Below are positions 1 to 7,071 of a DNA stretch of 39,897 nt, piece by piece. A model generated the notes under the pieces. It saw only the letters and a list, made by a program, of their open reading frames with translations. It was not told the DNA's origin and did not search any database. Source of the DNA: Tychonema bourrellyi FEM_GT703 (lineage in GTDB: Bacteria; Cyanobacteriota; Cyanobacteriia; Cyanobacteriales; Microcoleaceae); contig NZ_NXIB02000012.1 of assembly GCF_002412335.2 (NCBI RefSeq), forward strand, positions 1 through 39,897. Reading direction: 5' to 3'. The first letter of the stretch is position 1; each line of letters opens with the position of its first letter. Both the position numbers and the translations under genes were made by a program.

Positions 1-180
1 ATCGACTGGTTGTCGGTACGATCGCCTGATGATCGGTACGATCGACTGGTTGTCGGTACAATCGACTGGTTGTCGGTACGATCGCCTGATGATCGGTACG
101 ATCGCCTGATGATCGGTACGATCGCCTGATGATCGGTACGATCGCCTGATTGTCGGCTCGATCGCCTGATTGTCGGTATG
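1..180. repeat. Tandem array of nine 20-bp units
   Basis: Nine consecutive 20-bp units fill the first 180 bases. There are two main versions, ATCGACTGGTTGTCGGTACG and ATCGCCTGATGATCGGTACG, and the last two copies mix both. The array probably continues to the left of the window. There are no unique spacers, so it is not a CRISPR array. The units carry CGATCG cores resembling the HIP1 sites common in cyanobacteria. The 181-415 stretch after it has no gene. Confidence 0.9.
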
Positions 181-229
181 ATTAAATCTATGACGTGGCG
201 ATCGACTGATTCACTCTTTTAAGATACAA

Positions 230-285
230 GGGGCGGGTTCGCCGAGATGTTTGATCGGCATCGACAAATCTTATAAACCCGCCCC
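230..285. repeat. Inverted repeat, GGGGCGGGTT arms
   Basis: GGGGCGGGTT at 230-239 is mirrored by AACCCGCCCC at 276-285, with a 36-base loop. It resembles the small intergenic palindromes scattered elsewhere in this window. No function is evident. Confidence 0.6.
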
Positions 286-346
286 GCCCATACCAGGAGG
301 ATGCAACCGGATTTGATATAAAGTCCGTACAACGCGAGACTAAGAG

Positions 347-369
347 TAAGGTGGGCAATGCCCACCTTA
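347..369. repeat. Hairpin upstream of Uma2 gene
   Basis: TAAGGTGGGC and GCCCACCTTA form a 10-bp stem with a 3-base loop, about 45 bases upstream of the Uma2 start. The following sequence is AT-rich but has no clear U run, so it may be a weak terminator or an attenuator-like hairpin. Confidence 0.5.
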
Positions 370-415
370 TTTGCTAAAGTATAAATAAAATAATTTAAAA
401 ATCCTAGCAACTGCC

Positions 416-1102
416 ATGACAGCCTCAATTGCGACAATTATCGAGACGAATATTACAGCAACTTCATCCCAATGGACAACCGCGACTTGGGAAGACTACC
501 TGGCTGTTCGCGACGATCGCAAAAATGATAATATCGGATTGTTCTTTAATTGCGATCGGCTTTTAGTCATTGATATGGGAAAAGAAGGAATCAATCACGC
601 CAGCATCAATAACTTGTTCACCATGTTATTTTATATCTGGTTTAGTCAAGCACCAGGACTGATATACAGTTCCCTCGGTGGCTGCTTGCTGGAAAAACCG
701 AAAAAGCAAGCTGCTTCGCCAGATTTAATGATTTACATAGGTAGCGATTACCCAACTTGGCAAGCAGGAGAACGGCGTTACATTAATTTAAAACAGTGGC
801 GAGTTCCAAATTTAGTAGGCGAAATTGCTGACACAACTTTAACAATAGACTTAGACGAAAAAAAATATCTCTATGCCGATTTGGGGATTCCTGAATATTG
901 GGTAATTGACGTTAAAGGTTTGCGAGTTTTTGCCTTTCAGTTGCAGTCAAACGGCAAGTATCAGGAATGCGAAACTTCTACCGCACTTTCAGGGCTGCCA
1001 ATTTCTTTATTGAATCAAACTTTGGAACGTTTGAATGCAGAAACAAATGGCAGTGCAGCTATGTGGTTTGCTCAACAGATTGCTAGCTTAAAAACAGAGT
1101 GA
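416..1102 (+). CDS. Uma2 family endonuclease-like protein (DUF820)
   Basis: The 228-residue protein has the pattern of the Uma2/DUF820 family, a PD-(D/E)xK nuclease-fold group greatly expanded in cyanobacteria. Visible landmarks are EGINHASINN near residue 58, ASPDLMIYI near 100, VGEIADTT near 134 and the family-typical KKYLYADLGIPEYWVID near 149-165. The acidic residues in the SPD and GEI segments match the expected metal-binding positions. The ATG at 416 gives the usual family length. No partner gene is adjacent, and the toxin-antitoxin pair 56 bp downstream is on the same strand. The role is unknown for nearly all members; association with mobile DNA is often proposed. Confidence 0.85.
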   Translation: MTASIATIIETNITATSSQWTTATWEDYLAVRDDRKNDNIGLFFNCDRLLVIDMGKEGINHASINNLFTMLFYIWFSQAPGLIYSSLGGCLLEKPKKQAASPDLMIYIGSDYPTWQAGERRYINLKQWRVPNLVGEIADTTLTIDLDEKKYLYADLGIPEYWVIDVKGLRVFAFQLQSNGKYQECETSTALSGLPISLLNQTLERLNAETNGSAAMWFAQQIASLKTE

Positions 1103-1157
1103 TTGTGCTATAATAAAAGTGGTGAGAATTGATCATCATAAAAACTAAATTGCAAAT

Positions 1158-1421
1158 ATGCCAAAATACCTGACAATTACAGAAGCGCAACAACAACTGC
1201 CAAAGTGGCCCGATGACTTAGCAACAGAGCCAGCTATCATCACTAAGGATGGGAAACCGGCAATTATTGCGCTCAGTTTTAAACAATTTGAATCTCTGTT
1301 AGAAACCATAGAAATTCTCTCCGATCGGGAATTTATGGCTGATTTGCGATCGGGCATTCAACAAGTCCAGAGGGGAGAAACAATAGACTTACAACAGTTA
1401 AAAGCAGATTTAAAACTTTGA
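1158..1421 (+). CDS. Phd/YefM-type antitoxin
   Basis: An 87-residue protein starting with the TITEAQQQLPKW pattern of the Phd/YefM antitoxin fold, followed by PAIITKDGKPAIIALSFKQFESLLET, which matches the conserved strand-helix core of these DNA-binding antitoxins. The C-terminal part (residues 50-87) is acidic and amphipathic, as expected for the toxin-wrapping tail. A RelE/ParE-type toxin begins 12 bp downstream, giving the standard antitoxin-first order. By family knowledge the complex would repress its own promoter; no operator was identified in the 55 bp upstream. Confidence 0.85.
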   Translation: MPKYLTITEAQQQLPKWPDDLATEPAIITKDGKPAIIALSFKQFESLLETIEILSDREFMADLRSGIQQVQRGETIDLQQLKADLKL

Positions 1422-1433
1422 CAGCACTGAAAA

Positions 1434-1778
1434 ATGGAGCCTGTAGAATATCAAGTTATTTTGACTGCACAAGCGCGGCAACTATTTTCTGAAATCAAAG
1501 ATCGGCGGGAGCAACAATTACTCTTAGCAAGATTGGAGAAACTTAAGCAGGAGCCAGAAAAGCAAGGGAAAGCTTTATCAGAAGAGTTGACTGGCTATCG
1601 CAGTATCCGTGCTGTAGGTCAGCGTTACCGAATTATTTATCAAATTATACAAGATCGAGTGCTAGTTGTTGTAGTGGGAATAGGACGGCGCAAAGAAGGG
1701 GATAGACGAGATGTTTATACAGTAACGATGCGACTGTTAGTAGAGATGATGCAAGAGTCAGACAACGATGATGAATAA
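1434..1778 (+). CDS. RelE/ParE-family toxin
   Basis: A 114-residue basic protein with the RelE/ParE superfamily pattern: YQVILTAQARQLFSEI at the N-terminus, a charged helix of about 25 residues, then GYRSIRAVGQRYRIIYQI, and the strand VLVVVVGIGRRKEGDRRDVY. These correspond to the family's first strand, helical hairpin and central beta sheet with its basic residues. It directly follows the Phd/YefM antitoxin. Family members are mRNA interferases or gyrase poisons; which applies here cannot be decided from sequence. The frame is intact, unlike the YoeB copy near 16.5 kb. Confidence 0.85.
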   Translation: MEPVEYQVILTAQARQLFSEIKDRREQQLLLARLEKLKQEPEKQGKALSEELTGYRSIRAVGQRYRIIYQIIQDRVLVVVVGIGRRKEGDRRDVYTVTMRLLVEMMQESDNDDE

Positions 1779-1942
1779 TCGTCTTTTCATACTTATTTCT
1801 GACTCAATATTTCCAAAAACTCCTGCACAACTAGAGTGGAATCGATACAGAAAAACCTATGTTTAGTTGAGTTTGAATATATCGATCGCTCCTGTTCTTC
1901 GTTTGCGATCGATTATTCAGCAAACCCTATGTAGGAAAATCA

Positions 1943-2016
<74 letters not shown>

Positions 2017-2078
2017 TCACGAATTCCTAATGTAGCACAACATTCGATCGCCTGTCAAGCATAAAAATTAAATTTCCC

Positions 2079-4082
2079 CTAACTCCCGATCGCCCGCCAA
2101 ATCTTCACAGTTCGATCGCCCCCACCGCTAGCCAAACTACCCCCATCCGCGCTAAACGCCACCGACAAAACCTCCCCACCGTGGCCAGACAGAATCTCCA
2201 GCAAACCCCCGCCCTCAGCATCCCACAAATAAATCGTGCCATCCTTACTGCCACTAGCCAACACCTTTCCATCCGGGCCCAAAGCCACACACAAAACATC
2301 CCCAGAATTATCCCTGAAACTCCGTAGCAGCGTACCTTGTCCTTCTGCATCCACCCGCCACAGTTTCGCCGTACCGTCGCGACTCCCACTAACCAAAATC
2401 GACCCTCCTCCTACTCCCCCCCTTACCAAGGGGGGGTTGGGGGGGGTCAGACCAGTGGGGAGAACAGCAGAAATCGGACCAAAAACCTGCGATCGCACCC
2501 AATCCCCATGATCTGCTAAAGTACAAAGCGACTTACCAGCCTGCCAATCCCACAACTGCAAAGTCTTGTCCCGACTACCGCTAGCCAAAAACTCCCCATC
2601 AGGACTAAAAGCCACTGCTTCCACCCCCTCAGCGTGACCAATCAAAGTAGACATCCATCTACCCTTATTCAAATTCCACAACCGCACCGTCTTGTCCCGA
2701 CTACTGCTAGCCAAAACCTGACCATTCGGGCTAAACGCCACAGCAGAAACCCTGTCAGAATGACCAGTCAAAGCGTACCACCACTTACCCTTATTCAAAT
2801 CCCAAATGTGAATAGTTTTATCGCGGCCACTACTAGCCAAAGTCCGGCCATCAGGACTAAAAGCCACACAAGTCACCCAGTCAGAATGACCCGTGAGAGT
2901 GTACCACCGCTTTCCCGCGTCCAACTTCCACATCTCAATCGTCTTATCCTCGCTACCACTGGCTAAGGTTTTGCCATCAGGACTGAAAGCTACCGACGTG
3001 ACAGCATTGGAATGCCCTACCAAAGTATGAACGCACCTCCAAGTGGGCGCGTGTGCCGGCACAACCCGCAGCACCTGTGGCACAGGTATAATAGTGCCTG
3101 CAACCGTTGGCGGTAGTGAATTCTGCACAGGAATTACAGGCCTTTGTAGGGGCGGTGCCCCCGTGCCCGCCCTCTGCTGCGGTGGCAAATCTTGGAGTAC
3201 CTCAGCCACAGATTTGTAGCGACGACTGAGACTTGCTTCGATCATTTTGTCAAGGATACGACCTAATTTCGGATCAAATTGAACCTTCAAAAAGTCTCGC
3301 CAAACCCAAGTATCCTGATTGATATCAAACAAATCAAAAGGAGATACTTGAGTCAGCAAATAAATGCAAGTTACTCCCAAACTATACAAATCGCTGGCAT
3401 AAACCGCTTGACCTCGAATTTGTTCCGGCGCGACAAATTCGGGAGAACCGATGACAGTACCGATATCTATCGAAGGTTCGACAACTTTTGCCGCCCCAAA
3501 ATCAACTAAAACTAATTCCCCCGTTAATGTTGGGTAAGTATAAATAATTGAAGATTCAGAAAGACGGCGGCGGATAATATTTGGTGGTTTAATATCTCGG
3601 TGAATTACACTGCGCGAGTGTACAAATTCTAATACTGGCAATAAATCATTGAGCAAACTACGAATCTGATTTTCGTTGTAGGGCCCAGTCCGAGCTAATT
3701 CTTGCTGTAAATTTTGACCTTCGATAAATTCCTGCACCAAATACTGATAGCGTTCCTGCTGAAAGTGCGCCAGCAATTCAGGAATTTGCGGGTGTTTTCC
3801 CAACTCATCTAATCGCACTGCTTCTCGGTTGAATAATTCTGCTGCTTTCTCGGCGCTGCTAGTACCTTGAGATAAGGGGAAAAATTGTTTGATGGCGCAG
3901 CGGGGTTTGGAGGGTTTGTCCTCATCTACGGCTAAAAAAGTGCGGCCAAAACCGCCTCGCCCCAGGGGTTTAAGGGCGCGGTAACGCTCTCTGAGCAATA
4001 GTTTAGCACCGCAATTCAGGCAAAATTGGGTGCGATCGGCATTTTGGGGGTTTTGACAAGCGGGATTTAGGCAGTAACTCAT
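2079..4082 (-). CDS. Ser/Thr protein kinase with zinc-ribbon N-terminus and WD40 propeller
   Basis: A 667-residue fusion. Residues 4-26 hold two CxxC-like pairs (CLNPAC, CLNC), a zinc-ribbon-like start common in cyanobacterial kinases. The Hanks-type kinase domain spans about 34-300, with GRGGFG (41-46), AIKQF lysine (~65), HRDIKPPN (161-168), DFGAAK (194-199) and APE (218-220). A linker follows, then seven WD40 blades from about 350, each with GH...SPDG...SGS.DKT...W. Start: ATG at 4082 (MSYCLNP) is preferred over an in-frame TTG nine bases upstream because kinases of this type usually begin this way. Blade five is interrupted by an in-frame piece of a repeat element (2405-2448). Targets are unknown. 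Confidence 0.93.
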   Translation of the reverse strand: MSYCLNPACQNPQNADRTQFCLNCGAKLLLRERYRALKPLGRGGFGRTFLAVDEDKPSKPRCAIKQFFPLSQGTSSAEKAAELFNREAVRLDELGKHPQIPELLAHFQQERYQYLVQEFIEGQNLQQELARTGPYNENQIRSLLNDLLPVLEFVHSRSVIHRDIKPPNIIRRRLSESSIIYTYPTLTGELVLVDFGAAKVVEPSIDIGTVIGSPEFVAPEQIRGQAVYASDLYSLGVTCIYLLTQVSPFDLFDINQDTWVWRDFLKVQFDPKLGRILDKMIEASLSRRYKSVAEVLQDLPPQQRAGTGAPPLQRPVIPVQNSLPPTVAGTIIPVPQVLRVVPAHAPTWRCVHTLVGHSNAVTSVAFSPDGKTLASGSEDKTIEMWKLDAGKRWYTLTGHSDWVTCVAFSPDGRTLASSGRDKTIHIWDLNKGKWWYALTGHSDRVSAVAFSPNGQVLASSSRDKTVRLWNLNKGRWMSTLIGHAEGVEAVAFSPDGEFLASGSRDKTLQLWDWQAGKSLCTLADHGDWVRSQVFGPISAVLPTGLTPPNPPLVRGGVGGGSILVSGSRDGTAKLWRVDAEGQGTLLRSFRDNSGDVLCVALGPDGKVLASGSKDGTIYLWDAEGGGLLEILSGHGGEVLSVAFSADGGSLASGGGDRTVKIWRAIGS
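2405..2448. repeat. G/C-rich palindromic repeat inside the WD40 coding sequence
   Basis: A block of C-runs followed by G-runs (CCCCCCCTTACCAAGGGGGGG in the middle) that matches the intergenic palindromes at 4665-4744 and 39765-39848. Read on the minus strand inside the kinase gene it encodes TPPNPPLVRGGVGGG, which breaks WD40 blade five without breaking the frame. Confidence 0.85.
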
Positions 4083-4176
4083 AATTGGCAAAGGCTCGGC
4101 AGCATATTTCTATGATACTGAGGCAAAAGGGCGATCGACCTTCACGTCTTAATTTTTAACTTTTCAATACTTCTGG

Positions 4177-4623
4177 CTAAGATGTCGCCTTAACTTTCAA
4201 AGCATATTCTTTAAACCTCTCTAAATCTGCCTGAAGTGTTGATTCAACAACGCGCCCCACAAAGGAATTGTCCATCAATTTCGCCAGCCAGCCGGGAATT
4301 CCATAGGCTACCGTTAGTTTGACAATGCTGCTGTTTTTGCGATCGTAAAACCGCACCGCACCTCGATTTGGCAAACCGTCCACCGATTCCCACTGCATAA
4401 TCTGATTTGGGACTAATTTGATAATCCGAGAAAGCCAACTAAATTCCAAGCCACCAGTGGCTAGTTTCCAGCGAGACAATTCCGGGTTATCTTCGAGAAT
4501 CTGAACTGATTCAATCCACTTCATCCAGCGCGGTAATTGCTCTAAGTCAGACCAAAGTTTCCACGCTAATTCGATGGGAATTTCTACTTCTACTTGTACG
4601 CTATGTTCTAACCAGTCAGTCAT
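4177..4623 (-). CDS. SRPBCC (START/polyketide cyclase-like) protein next to zds
   Basis: The 148-residue protein opens with WLEHSVQVEVEIPIELAWKLWSDLEQLPRWMKWIESV, the first strand and the two helices that define the SRPBCC/Coq10-type hydrophobic-ligand fold, and ends with a long helix (VESTLQADLERFKEYALKV) as in that family. No signal peptide or membrane segment is seen. It lies 141 bp downstream of zeta-carotene desaturase on the same strand. From memory the same pairing exists in Synechocystis (slr0940/slr0941), so binding of a carotenoid or other hydrophobic intermediate is a reasonable but untested inference. A palindromic repeat fills the spacer. Confidence 0.85.
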   Translation of the reverse strand: MTDWLEHSVQVEVEIPIELAWKLWSDLEQLPRWMKWIESVQILEDNPELSRWKLATGGLEFSWLSRIIKLVPNQIMQWESVDGLPNRGAVRFYDRKNSSIVKLTVAYGIPGWLAKLMDNSFVGRVVESTLQADLERFKEYALKVKATS

Positions 4624-4664
4624 GGGATTTTAGATTTTAGATTTCTCGTTTGTTGTCGAGTCTA

Positions 4665-4744
4665 GATCCCCCTAAATCCCCCTTAATAAGGGGGACTTTG
4701 ATCGGAATCTTGTCCCCCCCTTATTAAGGGGGGTTAGGGGGGAT
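4665..4744. repeat. Large palindromic repeat (CCCCCT/AGGGGG type)
   Basis: A near-perfect nested palindrome: GATCCCCCTAAATCCCCC on the left, GGGGGGTTAGGGGGGATC on the right, with internal hairpins around TTAATAAG and TTATTAAG. A close copy is at 39765-39848 and a partial copy lies inside the WD40 kinase at 2405-2448. It sits between zds and the SRPBCC gene and could act as a hairpin in the transcript. Confidence 0.9.
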
Positions 4745-4764
4745 CGAATCGAGAGAAACAATGA

Positions 4765-6201
4765 CTAATGACTGTAAGCTTCGAGAATTGCCTTAGCCGC
4801 TTGATGGCCTGAAAGAGTTGCTCCTTCCATGCTATCAATATAATCTTGCTGAGTGTAACTTCCTGCTAGAAATAAATTGGCGATCGGCGTTTTTTGAGCT
4901 GGTCGATAAACATCCATACCCGGTGCTTCGCGATACAAAGATTGAGCCAACTTAACTACACTGTACCAAGTCATGTTTAATTCCCGTGCTGATGGAAATA
5001 AATCCTGAACTTGTTTTAGTACGTGTTGCGCGATCGCCTCATTGCTCTGTTTGATAAACGGATCACCAGGAGTCAACACCAACTGTAACAGAGAACCTTC
5101 TCCTTCCTTATAATAATCCTTGGGACTCGTCAGCGCCAAATCAGCAAAACAAGAAAAATCTGCATCTGCGGAATATAGCAAATTATCGATTCCCACAGCA
5201 TGACTTAACTGTTTGCGCTTCGCTTCATCTTCCAATTCTGTTACCCAGCCGTCAAAGCGCAATTGCACTGTCGCAACTGGTACAGTATCCAACTTATAAA
5301 TATTGTCAAATTCCGACCATTTTCGCCAAGCTGGGGGCAATATTTTCTGAATTCCCGGCACATCTAACGCAAAAACATAGGCATCAGCAGTAATAATTTC
5401 TTCCGTTTCACCGCTAGCTACTGCCAAACCCGTTACGCGAGTTTCTGCACCTTCTTGAAACTGAATTTCTCGGACTCTGCGCCGCGTGTGAATTTTCGTT
5501 CCTTTGCTTTCCAAATATTCCACAATTGGTTTGTGCAAATATTCACTGGGAGAACCAGCCAACATTCGCATCATTGATGCTTCTGTTTTGGTAGCAAAGA
5601 ATTGAAAGATTGTCAACATACACCGGGCAGAAATATTTTCAGTGTCGATAAAACCCAGTGCGTAGGCGATCGGATTCCACATCCTTTTGAGCGAGTTTTG
5701 GTTGCCGCCGTGGCTGCGGAACCAGTCAGCAAAACTGATTTTATCCAAATTGCGGATGGTTTTCATTGCTCCATCAAAGTCTATCAAACCTCGGACGATC
5801 GGGCTAGTTCCCAAGGCGATCGAATTTTGAATTTTGTCCTGTACCGATAGCTGAGATGTAGTGAAAAATGCCTTCAATCCGTGCAAAGGAGCACCGACAG
5901 GAAACCGAAAATCTAAACTACCAGTTTCGCCACCTCGATTGATAAAAGTGTGGACGTGTTGTTTGAGCAGTAAATCATCAAATGCTCCCACTTTTTTCAT
6001 CAGCGCAAATAAGTTATAATAGCAGCCGAAGAATACGTGCAAACCCATTTCAACGTGATTACCGTCGGGATCTACCCAACTACCCACTTTACCGCCGACA
6101 AAGGGACGAGATTCAAAAATTTCTACTTCGTGGCCAGCATCCACTAAATCAACGGCTGTGGTCATTCCAGCCAGTCCCGCACCTGCGATCGCAACCCGCA
6201 T
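4765..6201 (-). CDS. zds: Zeta-carotene desaturase
   Basis: The 478-residue FAD-dependent desaturase converts zeta-carotene via neurosporene to lycopene at the membrane in the plant-type carotenoid pathway. The N-terminus [18 protein letters not shown] is the GxGxxG dinucleotide-binding fold, with the E of EIFESR for the ribose contact. The family blocks [22 protein letters not shown] and [14 protein letters not shown] are visible, and the C-terminal FAD contact is [19 protein letters not shown]. The length matches the CrtQ/Zds family and it is distinct from CrtI-type desaturases. ATG at 6201 is the natural start. The gene looks intact; the SRPBCC gene follows. Also called crtQ. Confidence 0.95.
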   Translation of the reverse strand: MRVAIAGAGLAGMTTAVDLVDAGHEVEIFESRPFVGGKVGSWVDPDGNHVEMGLHVFFGCYYNLFALMKKVGAFDDLLLKQHVHTFINRGGETGSLDFRFPVGAPLHGLKAFFTTSQLSVQDKIQNSIALGTSPIVRGLIDFDGAMKTIRNLDKISFADWFRSHGGNQNSLKRMWNPIAYALGFIDTENISARCMLTIFQFFATKTEASMMRMLAGSPSEYLHKPIVEYLESKGTKIHTRRRVREIQFQEGAETRVTGLAVASGETEEIITADAYVFALDVPGIQKILPPAWRKWSEFDNIYKLDTVPVATVQLRFDGWVTELEDEAKRKQLSHAVGIDNLLYSADADFSCFADLALTSPKDYYKEGEGSLLQLVLTPGDPFIKQSNEAIAQHVLKQVQDLFPSARELNMTWYSVVKLAQSLYREAPGMDVYRPAQKTPIANLFLAGSYTQQDYIDSMEGATLSGHQAAKAILEAYSH

Positions 6202-6291
6202 TTTACTTATCCTTTACAGTATTTTTACAAATTGTAACAAATTTGAGAATATTGGGAATATTAAAGTTGTAGTCTTGGACGCACCGATGGT

Positions 6292-6361
6292 CAGAAACCG
6301 GTTTTTTTTACTTCAATCCTTCCTTGTAGCCGACAGATTAGGTAAAAAACCTGGTTTCTTT
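6292..6361. repeat. Dispersed inverted repeat, AGAAACCGG...CCTGGTTTCT (copy 1, degenerate)
   Basis: CAGAAACCGGTTTTTT at the left is mirrored by AAAAAACCTGGTTTCTT at the right. The same ends occur at 10287-10352, 10401-10466 and 14549-14612. The interior is diverged here. No ORF is inside. Confidence 0.8.
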
Positions 6362-6448
6362 GGGCTGATGCTTAGTAACAAATTTGAGAATATCAGAAAT
6401 ATGATTTAAGCTTCTGTCATTATATCAAAGACCTTCCTCTATTAAAAT

Positions 6449-6679
6449 TTATTCCATTTGTGACTGAGCAAATGTTGCCCAATCTTCCTCAAACTCAATA
6501 TCTTCTTGGCTGCGCTTTTCATAAAAATTCCGCAACTTATCTTCGATTTTCTTGGCATACCATAGACGGAGAGCTTGTTCGATCGCCTCCGTCCAATTAT
6601 CCGTAAGTTGGTCGATTTTATCTGCAAATTCGGCATCAAGGGCAACCAATACTTCTCGCTTTTGAGTAGCATTTGACAT
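6449..6679 (-). CDS. Small antitoxin-like protein (orphan)
   Basis: A 76-residue protein, MSNATQKREVLVALDAEFADKI at the start, a central helix WTEAIEQALRLWYAKKIEDKLRNFY, and an acidic tail QEDIEFEEDWATFAQSQME. The short N-terminal strand plus two helices and an acidic tail resembles ribbon-helix-helix or CcdA/MazE-like antitoxins, but the family is not certain. Start: of two ATGs six bases apart, the one at 6679 is chosen because AGGAG lies 7 bases before it, whereas it is only one base from the ATG at 6685. No toxin follows: the next 230 bp downstream hold a degenerate repeat and no ORF. Confidence 0.65.
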   Translation of the reverse strand: MSNATQKREVLVALDAEFADKIDQLTDNWTEAIEQALRLWYAKKIEDKLRNFYEKRSQEDIEFEEDWATFAQSQME

Positions 6680-6719
6680 AATCATTCTCCTGAATAATTC
6701 AAATTTAAAAAAAATGAAT

Positions 6720-6808
6720 GTTGACTGTTGACTGCTGACTGTTGACTGTTGACTGTTGACTGTTGACTGTTGACTGTTGACTGTTGACTGCTGACTGCTG
6801 ACTGTTGA
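6720..6808. repeat. Short tandem repeat, GTTGACT heptamer, about 12 copies
   Basis: About 12.7 head-to-tail copies of GTTGACT, three of them GCTGACT. This is the short tandemly repeated repetitive (STRR) type typical of filamentous cyanobacteria. Related arrays appear at 7017-7066 and 22581-22655. It lies in the gap between the small antitoxin-like gene and the 7.1-8.7 kb gene. Confidence 0.95.
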
Positions 6809-6878
6809 ATAATGTTATTGGTTATTTGTTATTGGTTATTAGTTATTAGGCTCAGCAAGCGATTAACAACTGCCAACT

Positions 6879-7004
6879 ATAGCCTTTCTCAGAAAGATGA
6901 GGTACGATCGAGAATTGGTAATAGGTAATTAGTAATTGGTAATGCCCGATGCCCGATGCCCGATGCCCCATTACCCTGTACCTCATCTACCTGAGAAAGG
7001 CTAT
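6879..7004. repeat. Inverted-repeat element with short-tandem-repeat core (copy 1)
   Basis: ATAGCCTTTCTCAGAAAGATGAGGTAC on the left is mirrored near 6978-7004 by its inverse (TACCTCATC...CTGAGAAAGGCTAT). Between them lie STRR units (TTGGTAAT variants and GCCCGAT x3). A second element with the same ends but a different core is at 37437-37543. Another STRR (CAACCGT/CAACAGTTAACT) follows to 7066. Confidence 0.85.
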
Positions 7005-7071
7005 AACAACCGCCAACCGTCAACAATCAACCGTCAACAGTTAACTGTCAACCGTCAACAGTTAACTAATT

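Noticed and set aside
1..180. CRISPR array
   Set aside because: The 20-bp units are contiguous with no unique spacers, and no cas genes are in the window.
219..437. A 72-residue minus-strand gene before Uma2
   Set aside because: It spans two inverted repeats and the Uma2 start, with no family features or ribosome binding site.
2236..2966. Plus-strand ORFs within the WD40 region
   Set aside because: They repeat in step with the WD40 blades on the other strand and are shadows.
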